Positions 55,429 through 62,545 of a DNA stretch of 64,000 bases are shown here, piece by piece (the stretch's first letter is position 1; the number at the start of each line of letters is the position of its first letter). The notes under the pieces were generated by a model. The model ran no database searches. It saw only the letters and a list, made by a program, of their open reading frames with translations, and was not told the origin of the DNA. The translations under genes and the position numbers were made by a program. The DNA comes from an uncultured Clostridia bacterium (GTDB lineage: Bacteria; Bacillota; Clostridia; Christensenellales; CAG-917). The stretch is taken from assembly GCA_934233745.1 (NCBI GenBank), contig CAKQGN010000002.1, forward strand, positions 1 through 64,000, read 5' to 3'.

Positions 55429-55730
55429 CGAGTTTCATATGTGCGGCTTTTGACGTTTCAAACTTCCTGTTTGCTTTTTTGCTTGCGCTTGCTGGAGTGT
55501 TGATTGTTGCGATATGCGTTTTGGCGGGAATGTATGTTCAAAGAAAAAACGCGGACACCAAACGACAAGAAAAGCATGTTTATGTACGCGAAACGTGGAT
55601 AAAAACCGTCGATTCGGCAAATATCGCAAAAAAAGATACTAAAAAACAAAAAGATAATTCAACGCCGAAAAAACTTCGCCACGGCAAAAAGAACAAACTT
55701 GCAAAAGCCAAAAACGAGGCGGACAAATGA
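55425..55730 (+). CDS. small single-pass membrane protein, 101 aa
   Basis: Unrecognised. One membrane helix (about residues 13-37) and a cytoplasmic, very basic tail of about 60 residues (KKDTKKQKDNSTPKKLRHGKK). AGGAGG upstream of the ATG lies inside the preceding gene, and the overlap is ATGA on both sides, so translation is coupled to the surface protein before it and the transporter after it. It may link the two, but the sequence does not say how. Confidence 0.75.
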   Translation: MTSFICAAFDVSNFLFAFLLALAGVLIVAICVLAGMYVQRKNADTKRQEKHVYVRETWIKTVDSANIAKKDTKKQKDNSTPKKLRHGKKNKLAKAKNEADK

Positions 55731-56644
55731 CAAAGCGTATAAAAAAATCGATACTGATTGTCGCAATCGGGATTGTTGCCAACATTGCGCTTGCGGCAAT
55801 AAAAATGTATGTGGGGCTGGCGTCCAACAGTCTTTGCATAATGCTTGACGCAATGAACAGTTTTCTTGACACGCTTACAGGCATCGTTACGTTCATTGTG
55901 TTTGTCGTTTTGCTTGCGCCCAAAAGCGAACATGCGCCGCACGGCTATGGCAGAGGAGAATATCTTGCAGGGTTTATCGTAGCGGTTGTGTCGGTAGTTA
56001 TGGGCGGATTCTTTTTTATGCGTTCCGTAAATCGCATGGCAATGCCCGAACCCGTATATTACGGGTGGCAAAGCATGGTGCTTATAAGCGTGTGTTTGCC
56101 CGTTAAGCTCGGATTGGGACTCATGTATATGTTTGTCAACAAAACAATCCGCTCGCAGGCGATAAGGGCGATTATGCTCGACAGCTTTCTCGACCTCGGC
56201 ATTACGACGACAAGCGTTGTCGCTTTTGCCGTTACAACGAGAATCGACTATGCCGCGGATGCAATCGTCGGGATTGTCATGAGTGTCGCAATAATCGCAG
56301 TCGGAATAAAAATGGTGATCGAAAACGTGCGCGCGATTGTTGTGGGCGACGGCGCAAAGGAAGAAATCAAGACGGTGAACAAGGTTTGCGACAGTTATGG
56401 CGTAACCCTTGAAAAAATCGATATTCACGATTACGGTTACGGCGCAAAAGTAGGCAATGTGTATATTGCCTCTCAAAACGATGTCGATACAAACAAAATG
56501 AGGGAAGAAGTGTTTGTGGCAACCAATGCGGAAATAACGTTTATTCTCTCTCAAAAAGCAATCGACAACGACGGAAATTGCGATGCCGACAACGGCGAGA
56601 ATTCACACGAAACGTTTTCGGCTCTTGAAAATAATGAAAAATAA
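55727..56644 (+). CDS. cation diffusion facilitator, possibly manganese exporter
   Basis: The 305-residue CDF transporter has six helices and the family motif HAPHGYGRGEYLAG after helix 2. The metal-site motif in helix 2 reads N-S-F-L-D (in LDAMNSFLDT) and in helix 5 D-S-F-L-D (in MLDSFLDLG). Zinc CDFs carry HxxxD at both places; an N/D pattern is reported for manganese members, so Mn2+ export is the better guess. A short cytoplasmic domain with IDIHDYGYGAKVGNV follows. Overlaps the previous gene by 4 nt. Confidence 0.85.
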   Translation: MTKRIKKSILIVAIGIVANIALAAIKMYVGLASNSLCIMLDAMNSFLDTLTGIVTFIVFVVLLAPKSEHAPHGYGRGEYLAGFIVAVVSVVMGGFFFMRSVNRMAMPEPVYYGWQSMVLISVCLPVKLGLGLMYMFVNKTIRSQAIRAIMLDSFLDLGITTTSVVAFAVTTRIDYAADAIVGIVMSVAIIAVGIKMVIENVRAIVVGDGAKEEIKTVNKVCDSYGVTLEKIDIHDYGYGAKVGNVYIASQNDVDTNKMREEVFVATNAEITFILSQKAIDNDGNCDADNGENSHETFSALENNEK

Positions 56645-56687
56645 TATATAATATAAATATTAAATGCAGCAAAACAAGGAGGGATTT

Positions 56688-58169
56688 ATGAGCGACGAGA
56701 TCAAAAACACGCAAATCGTGCAAGAAGAATCGCAACAAATCACGCAACAAGCATCGGAGGAGGTCACAAAAGAAGGCATCCTCAAAGACCATAACGGCAA
56801 AAAAGCCAAAAAGAAGAAAGAGAAACAAAAACTTACGCCCGAACAAAAGAAAAGAAAAACAATCAAAGCACTGATTATCACGGGAAGCGTGGTGCTTGCG
56901 CTTGTTATATTCTTCAGCGGTTGCGCAATTGCTTCTTCGGTCAACACCAAAGCACACCTTTCGTTTGCGTCAAGTTTCGAAAAGGTGGAATACACCGAGC
57001 ATAAGCAGCTCGTTCCTACATTTGACGACGAATTGGGACATTGGGCGTTCACAAGGGAAAAGGATTCGGATCGAGAGTTCAAAGTGCTTCAATTCACCGA
57101 CGTACATATCGGCGGCGGCGCATTTTCCGGAACGAAAGACAACTGGGCTATGAGCGCGGTTGCAACGATGATTCGTCAATCTCAACCCGATCTCGTTGTG
57201 GTCACGGGCGATATCGCATATCCGGTGCCCTTCCAGGCAGGCACGTTCAACAACCTCAATGCGACAAGAATCTTCGCCAACATGATGGAGAGTCTCGGCG
57301 TGTACTGGACGTTTGCGTTCGGCAACCACGACACCGAAATGTACAGCCTTTACGCACGTGACGAGATTTGCGATTACTATGCAAACGCCGGCTTCAAATA
57401 TTGCCTTTTCAGAGCGGGTTTCTGCGATGAAAAAGACGTTATCAGCAAGGATTCGAGAGGCTTTGGAAACGATGTTATCGTTGTAAAGAATCCCGAGGGC
57501 TCCGCAAACCCGATCAATCAGGCACTTGTCACGTTTGACAGCCACAGTTACACGGACGGCGACTATTTCGGCATCGCATGGAAATACGACAATATCCATC
57601 AATGCCAGATAGATTGGTATGCAAACGAAATGGACGCGCTCAAAGCAAAAAACAACGGCGTTGAAGTCAACAATCTTGTGTTCTTCCACATTCCGCTTGA
57701 AGAATATCGTCTTGCTTGGGCAAACGTCATCGAGTCCGGCAGAACCGCCGACGAGCTAAAAACAAATCCTGTCATCGAGGGCGAAAAAGGCAAAACCGAG
57801 TTTGTTTACGGCACGATGGGTGAATCCGACAAAAAGAAAAACGGCGTGCGTACCTATGGCGTTTTCTGCGGCAGCGACACCGATTTGCTTTTTGAAACAG
57901 GTCTTACCCATGGCATGCAAGGCGTTTTCTGCGGACACGACCACTACAACAACTTCTCCGTCAACTATACACCCAACGGTGCATCCCGCTCTATCCGTCT
58001 GACTTACGGCATGTCTATCGACTATCTTGCCTATGCCGGCATCTACAAGAAGGACTCTCAACGCGGCACAACCGTCATCTCCATCAAGAGTGATGGCACT
58101 TTCGATTGCGAAGCAAAGAACTATTATAAGGACTTTACTGGGGCTAACGATTACGTTGCCAAACATTAA
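56688..58169 (+). CDS. membrane-anchored calcineurin-like metallophosphoesterase
   Basis: The 493-residue protein has a Q/K-rich cytoplasmic N-terminus (about 1-60), one membrane helix (about 64-86), and an extracellular dimetal phosphoesterase domain: QFTDVHIGGG (motif 1), VVTGDIAYP (motif 2), FGNHDTE (motif 3), FFHIPLEEY (motif 4) and CGHDHYNNF (motif 5). All metal ligands are present. The substrate (nucleotide, phosphodiester or phosphoprotein) cannot be told. The start at 56688 is set by AGGAGG; an ATG at 56664 precedes that site. The element E5 begins at the stop codon. Confidence 0.9.
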   Translation: MSDEIKNTQIVQEESQQITQQASEEVTKEGILKDHNGKKAKKKKEKQKLTPEQKKRKTIKALIITGSVVLALVIFFSGCAIASSVNTKAHLSFASSFEKVEYTEHKQLVPTFDDELGHWAFTREKDSDREFKVLQFTDVHIGGGAFSGTKDNWAMSAVATMIRQSQPDLVVVTGDIAYPVPFQAGTFNNLNATRIFANMMESLGVYWTFAFGNHDTEMYSLYARDEICDYYANAGFKYCLFRAGFCDEKDVISKDSRGFGNDVIVVKNPEGSANPINQALVTFDSHSYTDGDYFGIAWKYDNIHQCQIDWYANEMDALKAKNNGVEVNNLVFFHIPLEEYRLAWANVIESGRTADELKTNPVIEGEKGKTEFVYGTMGESDKKKNGVRTYGVFCGSDTDLLFETGLTHGMQGVFCGHDHYNNFSVNYTPNGASRSIRLTYGMSIDYLAYAGIYKKDSQRGTTVISIKSDGTFDCEAKNYYKDFTGANDYVAKH

Positions 58170-58293
58170 AACCGCACCAAATCGCGCCTAACTTCGTCAG
58201 AGCCGCTTTGCTCACCCGTCATGTACTTTCATGTACATTGGGCGGATTCGCAAAGCGGCTCTTCCTTGTTATGCATCGATTTGGTGTGGTTTT
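58168..58293 (+). repeat. long-hairpin element E5
   Basis: Outer stem of 17 bp with one G-U, AAAACCGCACCAAATCG (58168-58184) / 58277-58293; its first bases belong to the stop codon of the phosphoesterase gene. Strands CGCCTAACTTCGTC and TCCTTGTTATGCAT. Inner stem of 13 bp, AGAGCCGCTTTGC (58199-58211) / 58250-58262. Apical ATGTAC/GTACAT. Tail of T5. Confidence 0.85.
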
Positions 58294-58298
58294 TCAAT

Positions 58299-58420
58299 CG
58301 CGCTATTGAGCGAATAGCTTTGTCAAAGCCCTTCCGTATCCTCGTCATGTACGTAATGTACATTAGGCGAGTTTACGGAAGGGCTTTTTCGCGCTCTTCA
58401 TCTCAATCAGACGGTTTTTA
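58299..58420 (+). repeat. long-hairpin element E6, outer stem partly decayed
   Basis: Strands CGAATAGCTTTGTC and TTCGCGCTCTTCAT, inner stem of 14 bp AAAGCCCTTCCGTA (58325-58338) / 58374-58387, apical CTCG/CGAG and ATGTAC/GTACAT. Only ATTGAG/CTCAAT remains of the outer stem. The flank CTAAACAATGCATAAAGTGC is the same as after E1. Confidence 0.8.
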
Positions 58421-58450
58421 ACTTCCTAAACAATGCATAAAGTGCGTGAA

Positions 58451-59015
58451 CTATAAAATAGATGTGCCCCCTCTTTCCCTTTCGGGCTTTTCTCCCACCA
58501 CTCAAATAGGGGCAATTCTCTACAAGATTATCCATCGTTCGCGGGGGAGACAATCGGCACTCGCATAAATAGGGGCAATTCTCTCATTATGCCACTTCGC
58601 CTGCGTGGCAGCTACGCAACAGAATGCCACGCATTCTCGTACTTTTCGTCAAGCTCGGCGCTCATATTCTCGCCGCCTTGCGGCTCGCAACCCGAATAAG
58701 CACATTCCGTTAATAAGTACACCCTGAATAAGTGTTCGTTTATCCGCAATCCAAACACAGTTTGGATATCATCGTGCTTGCGCGATATCATCACGCAGTG
58801 ATATCACCGCCACAGGCGATATCATTTATTATTCCACAACTGCAACGGAGTTGCAATATCACTTGCGCAAAGCGCAAATATCACTGTTGCCAAAGGCAAC
58901 AATATCACGCACGCTTTGCGTGCATATCACTTACGCGGCTCGTGTTCCGTCTTTGAAGATGCACATTACGTTTATAAGTACGCCTTGAATAAGAGTTCGT
59001 TTCCTCCGCTTGGAA
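58451..59015 (-). repeat. composite repeat R8 with eight-unit TGATAT array (reverse)
   Basis: Reverse orientation: GATGTGCCCCCTCTTTCCC, CTCTACAAGATTATCC, GGGGGAGACAATCGGCACTC, CGCCGCCTTGCGGCTCG, then the array at 58744-58931 with eight palindromes split by GATATCA or ATATCAC, then a second short backbone piece up to GAATAAGAGTTCGTTTCC. Loops of the palindromes differ from R6 while stems stay paired. Confidence 0.85.
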
Positions 59016-59023
59016 TATAGGCA

Positions 59024-60244
59024 TTATACGGTTTTGTTGTCTTTCAACAATATATCTCCGCACTTCAAGTCGAACGGACATACAAAAGAATAGATGTGTT
59101 GCACGAGTTTTGCGTCGTCGGTGACGGCATGGTCGGATGTATGCGTTATTTCGCCGATTGCAAAACGCTTGCCGTTGTTGCCGTCGGGGGAGAGAACAAT
59201 CAGCGTTTCGCCCGATTTGAATCGATTGCGCATTTCAACCGTAACTATGCCGCCTTCACACTTTTGAACAACGGCGGTGAAGATAAACTTTTCGGGGGAT
59301 TGTCCCTCGTCAAGACATACGGTGTCGAGGTTGTCGCCTTCGAAGTATGCGTCCGTGTATGTTCGATGCGCTACGGTTTCGAGGTCGGCGTTGTATTTTT
59401 CCGCATTTTGGATTTTGCCTGTTTTCAGGTATTCGTCGATAGCGTGACGATAGGCGTTTGCAACGGTTGCGACATAAAACTCGCTCTTCATTCTTCCTTC
59501 TACTTTTAACGAAACAATGCCGCATTCCGCAAGGGCGGGGATATGGTTCAAAAGTCGCAAATCCCTGCTGTTCATAAAATACGTCCCTCTTTCGTCCTCT
59601 TCCACATCGAGAGGTTTTGAGGCGTGTCGCTCGGTTTCGGTTATACGGTAACCCCATCTGCAAGGCTGAATGCATGCGCCTCTGTTTGCGCTCCTGCCCG
59701 AAAAATAGCTTGACAAAAGGCATCTTCCGCTGTAACTCATACACATTGCTCCGTGAACAAATGCTTCGAGTTCCATATCGGGTACGGCGGTATGAATTTG
59801 CTTGATTTCGTCAAATCCGAGTTCTCTTGCAAGCACCACTCTTTTTACCCCCATGCTTTGCCAAAATTTCACGGCAAGAAGGTTGGTTGTGTTTGCTTGT
59901 GTAGAGAGGTGAATCGTCAAGTGCGGGGCTACTTCTTTGCAAAGCGCAACAAGTCCGACGTCGCTTATAAGCACGGCGTCGACTTTTGCCGATTCGAGAA
60001 AAACAAAATAATCTTTCAGCGCGTCAAGGTCGGCGTTTTTTGCAAAAATATTTGCCGTGACATAGACTTTTTTGTCGAGATTGTGAGCATATTTTACGCC
60101 ATACGCAATCTCTTCGTTTGAAAAATTGTCTGCAAAAGCGCGCAAAGAAAATGCTTTGCCACCTATGTAAACGGCGTCCGCGCCGAAGTGAAAAGCGGTT
60201 TTCAGTTTTTTGAGATTGCCTGCCGGCATGAGAAGTTCAAGCAT
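59024..60244 (-). CDS. peptidase U32-family protein (tRNA hydroxylation TrhP type)
   Basis: The 406-residue protein starts MLELLMPAGNLKKLKTA and has the U32 core with AVYIGGKAFSLRA, HLSTQANTTN, VLARELGFDEI and the cluster of four cysteines (Cys in AMCMSYSG, GRCLLSS, GACIQPC) for an iron-sulfur centre, then MNSRDLRLL, KVEGRMKS and the C-terminal beta domain. Members once called collagenases; TrhP/YegQ and Bacillus relatives YrrN/YrrO act in 5-hydroxyuridine formation in tRNA. It carries the full pattern, so tRNA modification is more likely than proteolysis. Confidence 0.9.
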   Translation of the reverse strand: MLELLMPAGNLKKLKTAFHFGADAVYIGGKAFSLRAFADNFSNEEIAYGVKYAHNLDKKVYVTANIFAKNADLDALKDYFVFLESAKVDAVLISDVGLVALCKEVAPHLTIHLSTQANTTNLLAVKFWQSMGVKRVVLARELGFDEIKQIHTAVPDMELEAFVHGAMCMSYSGRCLLSSYFSGRSANRGACIQPCRWGYRITETERHASKPLDVEEDERGTYFMNSRDLRLLNHIPALAECGIVSLKVEGRMKSEFYVATVANAYRHAIDEYLKTGKIQNAEKYNADLETVAHRTYTDAYFEGDNLDTVCLDEGQSPEKFIFTAVVQKCEGGIVTVEMRNRFKSGETLIVLSPDGNNGKRFAIGEITHTSDHAVTDDAKLVQHIYSFVCPFDLKCGDILLKDNKTV

Positions 60245-60333
60245 ATCCGACGCTCCGAGTTTTGTTTTATAGCGATTTGGGTTTTATTTGTTCAAAACGC
60301 AAGATTTCAACCAATAAAGGTCTTTATCAACAT

Positions 60334-60360
60334 AAATCGGCATTATAAAATGCCGATTTT
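60334..60360 (-). terminator. terminator of phosphoribosyltransferase gene
   Basis: AAATCGGCAT (60334-60343) and ATGCCGATTT (60350-60359) around a TATAAA loop. Confidence 0.8.
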
Positions 60361-60381
60361 GTGAGTTGTATATGATTTTTA

Positions 60382-60924
60382 TTAGTCCGTAATAATAGGG
60401 ATTTTTGCAAGATATACGATGTCGTCGCGCTTTGCCGCATCGCCTTCTGCAAGTACAAAAGCTTTTTTGTAGATGATGCCGCCTGCAAGATTGACGATTT
60501 GTTCAAGCCCCCTGAGGCTTCCGCCGGTTGACACGACATCGTCCACGATTGCAACTTTTTTGCCTTTGATGAGGTCGGTGTCGTGTTTTGACAAATACAA
60601 AGTTTGTTCGTTGCCTGTGGTTATCGACTTGACCGTTGTCGATATGCCGTCTTGCATGTAGAGTTTCTTTGATTTTCTACAAACGGCGTAATATCTTTGT
60701 CCGAGTTCGCGTGCAATGACGTGGCTTAGTTGCAATCCCTTGGATTCCGCCGTGATGACAACGTCGCATCCGTCGAGAAGTTTTGCGAGTTCCTTTCCGC
60801 AATGCTCGGTCAACGCCGAGTCGCCGTGTAGATTGAAAAAGCAAATGCTTATGCCGTTGGGCAAGGGGAGAACGGGAAGGTCTGCCTTGAAGCCTTTGAT
60901 GTCAACTGTATAAATTCTGTCCAT
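60382..60924 (-). CDS. phosphoribosyltransferase (adenine/xanthine type)
   Basis: The 180-residue type I PRTase has the PRPP-binding motif VAIVDDVVSTGGS (about 123-135) and the TAESKG loop (about 58-63) characteristic of Apt/Xpt-like enzymes, which salvage a purine base to its nucleotide. The flexible hood region does not let me choose adenine over xanthine; purR- and xpt-type extra domains are absent. CGGAGG lies 6-11 nt before the ATG. Monocistronic. Confidence 0.85.
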   Translation of the reverse strand: MDRIYTVDIKGFKADLPVLPLPNGISICFFNLHGDSALTEHCGKELAKLLDGCDVVITAESKGLQLSHVIARELGQRYYAVCRKSKKLYMQDGISTTVKSITTGNEQTLYLSKHDTDLIKGKKVAIVDDVVSTGGSLRGLEQIVNLAGGIIYKKAFVLAEGDAAKRDDIVYLAKIPIITD

Positions 60925-61047
60925 TATATCCTCCGAAAAGTGAGGTTTTTGAGTTGTTTGTTGTGTGCAACCCGTATATTATATGATATACAATCGGGAT
61001 TTTCAAGATAAAAAGAAACATTCGTCCCAAGAAAATCCGTTTGTCGT

Positions 61048-61314
61048 TCAGTCTTTTTTCGATTGTTCGTTTTGAGAATTATCCGAATGTTCGGCATTGT
61101 CCTCGGCGGGATTTACATTGTTATAGGCGGTGAGCTTCACTTTATTTTCGTTCTTGTCCAAAACATACGTGTTGTCGAGTTGGGCGCGAAGGTTGCCGAC
61201 CACGCTTTGAACATACTCTTTGCGCAGTTTTGCCTGCTCCTCTTTTTCTTCGGGGGTAAGTCCGACGGTTTTTGCTTTTTTTGCCAGTTCGTTTATTCTT
61301 TCGATATTGAGCAT
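61048..61314 (-). CDS. DUF896 protein (YnzC family)
   Basis: The 88-residue protein has the DUF896 core, two helices, INELAKKAKTVGLTPEEKEE and QAKLRKEYVQSV, known from Bacillus YnzC, a small SOS-region protein of unknown function. Here it carries an extra hydrophilic tail of about 35 residues rich in N, S, E. It begins 1 nt after the ung stop, and GGAGG for its start lies at the end of ung, so the two are coupled. Confidence 0.88.
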   Translation of the reverse strand: MLNIERINELAKKAKTVGLTPEEKEEQAKLRKEYVQSVVGNLRAQLDNTYVLDKNENKVKLTAYNNVNPAEDNAEHSDNSQNEQSKKD

Positions 61315-61315
61315 A

Positions 61316-61990
61316 TTATGCCTCCGTTGTCGTGCGCCAGTCTATGGGCGTTTCGTCGTGTTTTTTGAGAAAATCGTTGCATTTTGAGAAGTGTTTGCAT
61401 CCGAAAAACCCTGCGTATGCGGACAGGGGAGAGGGATGAGGACATTCCAGAACGAGATGCTGCGGATTTGTTATCAAAGCCTTTTTCGAGCGTGCGTTTC
61501 CGCCCCACAGCATGAATACGACAGGCTCTTTGCGAGCGTTGAGTTTTTTGATTATACTGTCGGTCAGCACTTCCCAACCGTGTCCTTTGTGCGAGTTCGG
61601 TTGCCCTTCGCGCACCGTGAGAACGGTGTTGAGCAACAGCACGCCCTGTTTTGCCCAATTGACAAGGTACGGCGACGTGTTTTTTATGCCCACGTCGGTT
61701 TCGATTTCCTTGAAAATATTGACAAGAGAGGGAGGAGCGGGTACGTTCGGTTTTACGGAAAAGCACATTCCGTGCGCCTGTCCTTGCCCGTGATAGGGGT
61801 CTTGTCCCAAAATCACAACCTTGACCTTTTCGTAGGGAGTGTATTTTAGCGCATTGAAAATGTCGTGCATATCGGGATAAACCACATGGGAGCGGTACTC
61901 CGACGCAAGAAACTTGCGCAAAGTCTGATAACTTTCGCTTTCAAAATCTTCTTTGAGGACGTCGTCCCAACTGTTGCCGATGTGTACCAT
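61316..61990 (-). CDS. ung: uracil-DNA glycosylase, family 1
   Basis: Ung excises uracil from DNA. The 224 residues include GQDPYHG (water-activating Asp), LLLNTVLTVREG, FMLWGGNA and the HPSPLSAY loop with the catalytic His. I choose the ATG at 61990 (MVHIGNSW). The TATAAT box is at 61997-62002, so transcription should start at about this codon; an ATG 6 nt upstream would abut the -10 box and have no leader either. Operon with the DUF896 gene. Confidence 0.95.
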   Translation of the reverse strand: MVHIGNSWDDVLKEDFESESYQTLRKFLASEYRSHVVYPDMHDIFNALKYTPYEKVKVVILGQDPYHGQGQAHGMCFSVKPNVPAPPSLVNIFKEIETDVGIKNTSPYLVNWAKQGVLLLNTVLTVREGQPNSHKGHGWEVLTDSIIKKLNARKEPVVFMLWGGNARSKKALITNPQHLVLECPHPSPLSAYAGFFGCKHFSKCNDFLKKHDETPIDWRTTTEA

Positions 61991-62024
61991 ATCCATATTA
62001 TACCACAATTTTTTGCGCATGCAA
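61991..62024 (-). promoter_or_regulatory. ung promoter (leaderless type)
   Basis: Minus strand TTGCAT, 16-nt spacer, TATAAT (61997-62002), 6 nt to the chosen ATG. Confidence 0.65.
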
Positions 62025-62111
62025 GGTATACAAGTCAATGAATTTCACCATACTACATTTAGTCCGCAAGGATAAACAAAATCGAGGCGAAAAGCCCAAA
62101 AGGAGAATTTT

Positions 62112-62246
62112 ATGGCAAAATCCGAAACCAAACAAACAAAACGCAGCGGCGCATGTCATTGTGACGAAACCAAAACCGTCAAAGACACGAAATCTCGTGC
62201 GAAAAAGAGTGGCGGTGAGATGACTGATTGCAAAAACTGCAAGTAA
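62112..62246 (+). CDS. small cysteine-containing protein, 44 aa
   Basis: A 44-residue basic protein, with CHC near residue 15 and CKNC at the end; four cysteines in two pairs could hold one metal ion. AAAGGAG lies 6-11 nt upstream of the ATG and the codon use looks like its neighbours, so I believe it is real, though it is very short. No family recognised. Its stop codon overlaps the first bases of long-hairpin element E7. Confidence 0.6.
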   Translation: MAKSETKQTKRSGACHCDETKTVKDTKSRAKKSGGEMTDCKNCK

Positions 62247-62371
62247 AAACTTCGCTATTTAGCGAATAACAGCGTCAAAACCCCTTGCCCATCAACTCAC
62301 GTACGACTTGTACGTTAGGGTTGCTTGGCAAGGGGCTTTTCCTCGTTCTTCATCTAAATATCGAAGTTTTT
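62245..62371 (+). repeat. long-hairpin element E7
   Basis: Outer stem AAAAACTTCGCTATTTAG (62245-62262) / 62354-62371 with one mismatch. Strands CGAATAACAGCGTC and TCCTCGTTCTTCAT. Inner stem AAAACCCCTTGCC (62277-62289) / 62327-62339 with one mismatch. Apical CAAC/GTTG and ACGTAC/GTACGT. Ends in TTTTTAA. Confidence 0.85.
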
Positions 62372-62396
62372 AATCGATCAATATTTGGCGCACTAG

Positions 62397-62458
62397 TAAA
62401 TTAGGGTTGCCATTCAAGGGGTGCTTTCTCGTTATGCATCTTTTTAATCGCGGTTTTT
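62397..62458 (+). repeat. right-half fragment of long-hairpin element
   Basis: TTAGGGTTGCC, CAAGGGGTGC, conserved strand TTCTCGTTATGCAT, then a T-rich arm ending CGCGGTTTTTAC. The left half is missing, as at 52530. Confidence 0.6.
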
Positions 62459-62545
62459 ACATGTTATGACGGGTTTTGAGTCAAGCCGTGCTATCCCTTG
62501 TTTTTCATCCGAACATCGAAGTTTTCGGAGATTCAGATCGAAAAT

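Larger units (their letters stand above)
58170..59023. other. gap between phosphoesterase gene and U32 peptidase gene
   Basis: 854 bases in a convergent gap, filled by E5, E6 and composite repeat R8 with its full hairpin array. No gene and no ordinary terminator; the elements are the only structures that could stop transcription. Confidence 0.75.

Noticed and set aside
58744..58931. CRISPR-like array of regular repeats
   Set aside because: The constant part is only about 7 nt and the units between are palindromes that recur in the same order in other copies. There are no unique spacers, no 25-40 nt repeats and no cas genes.
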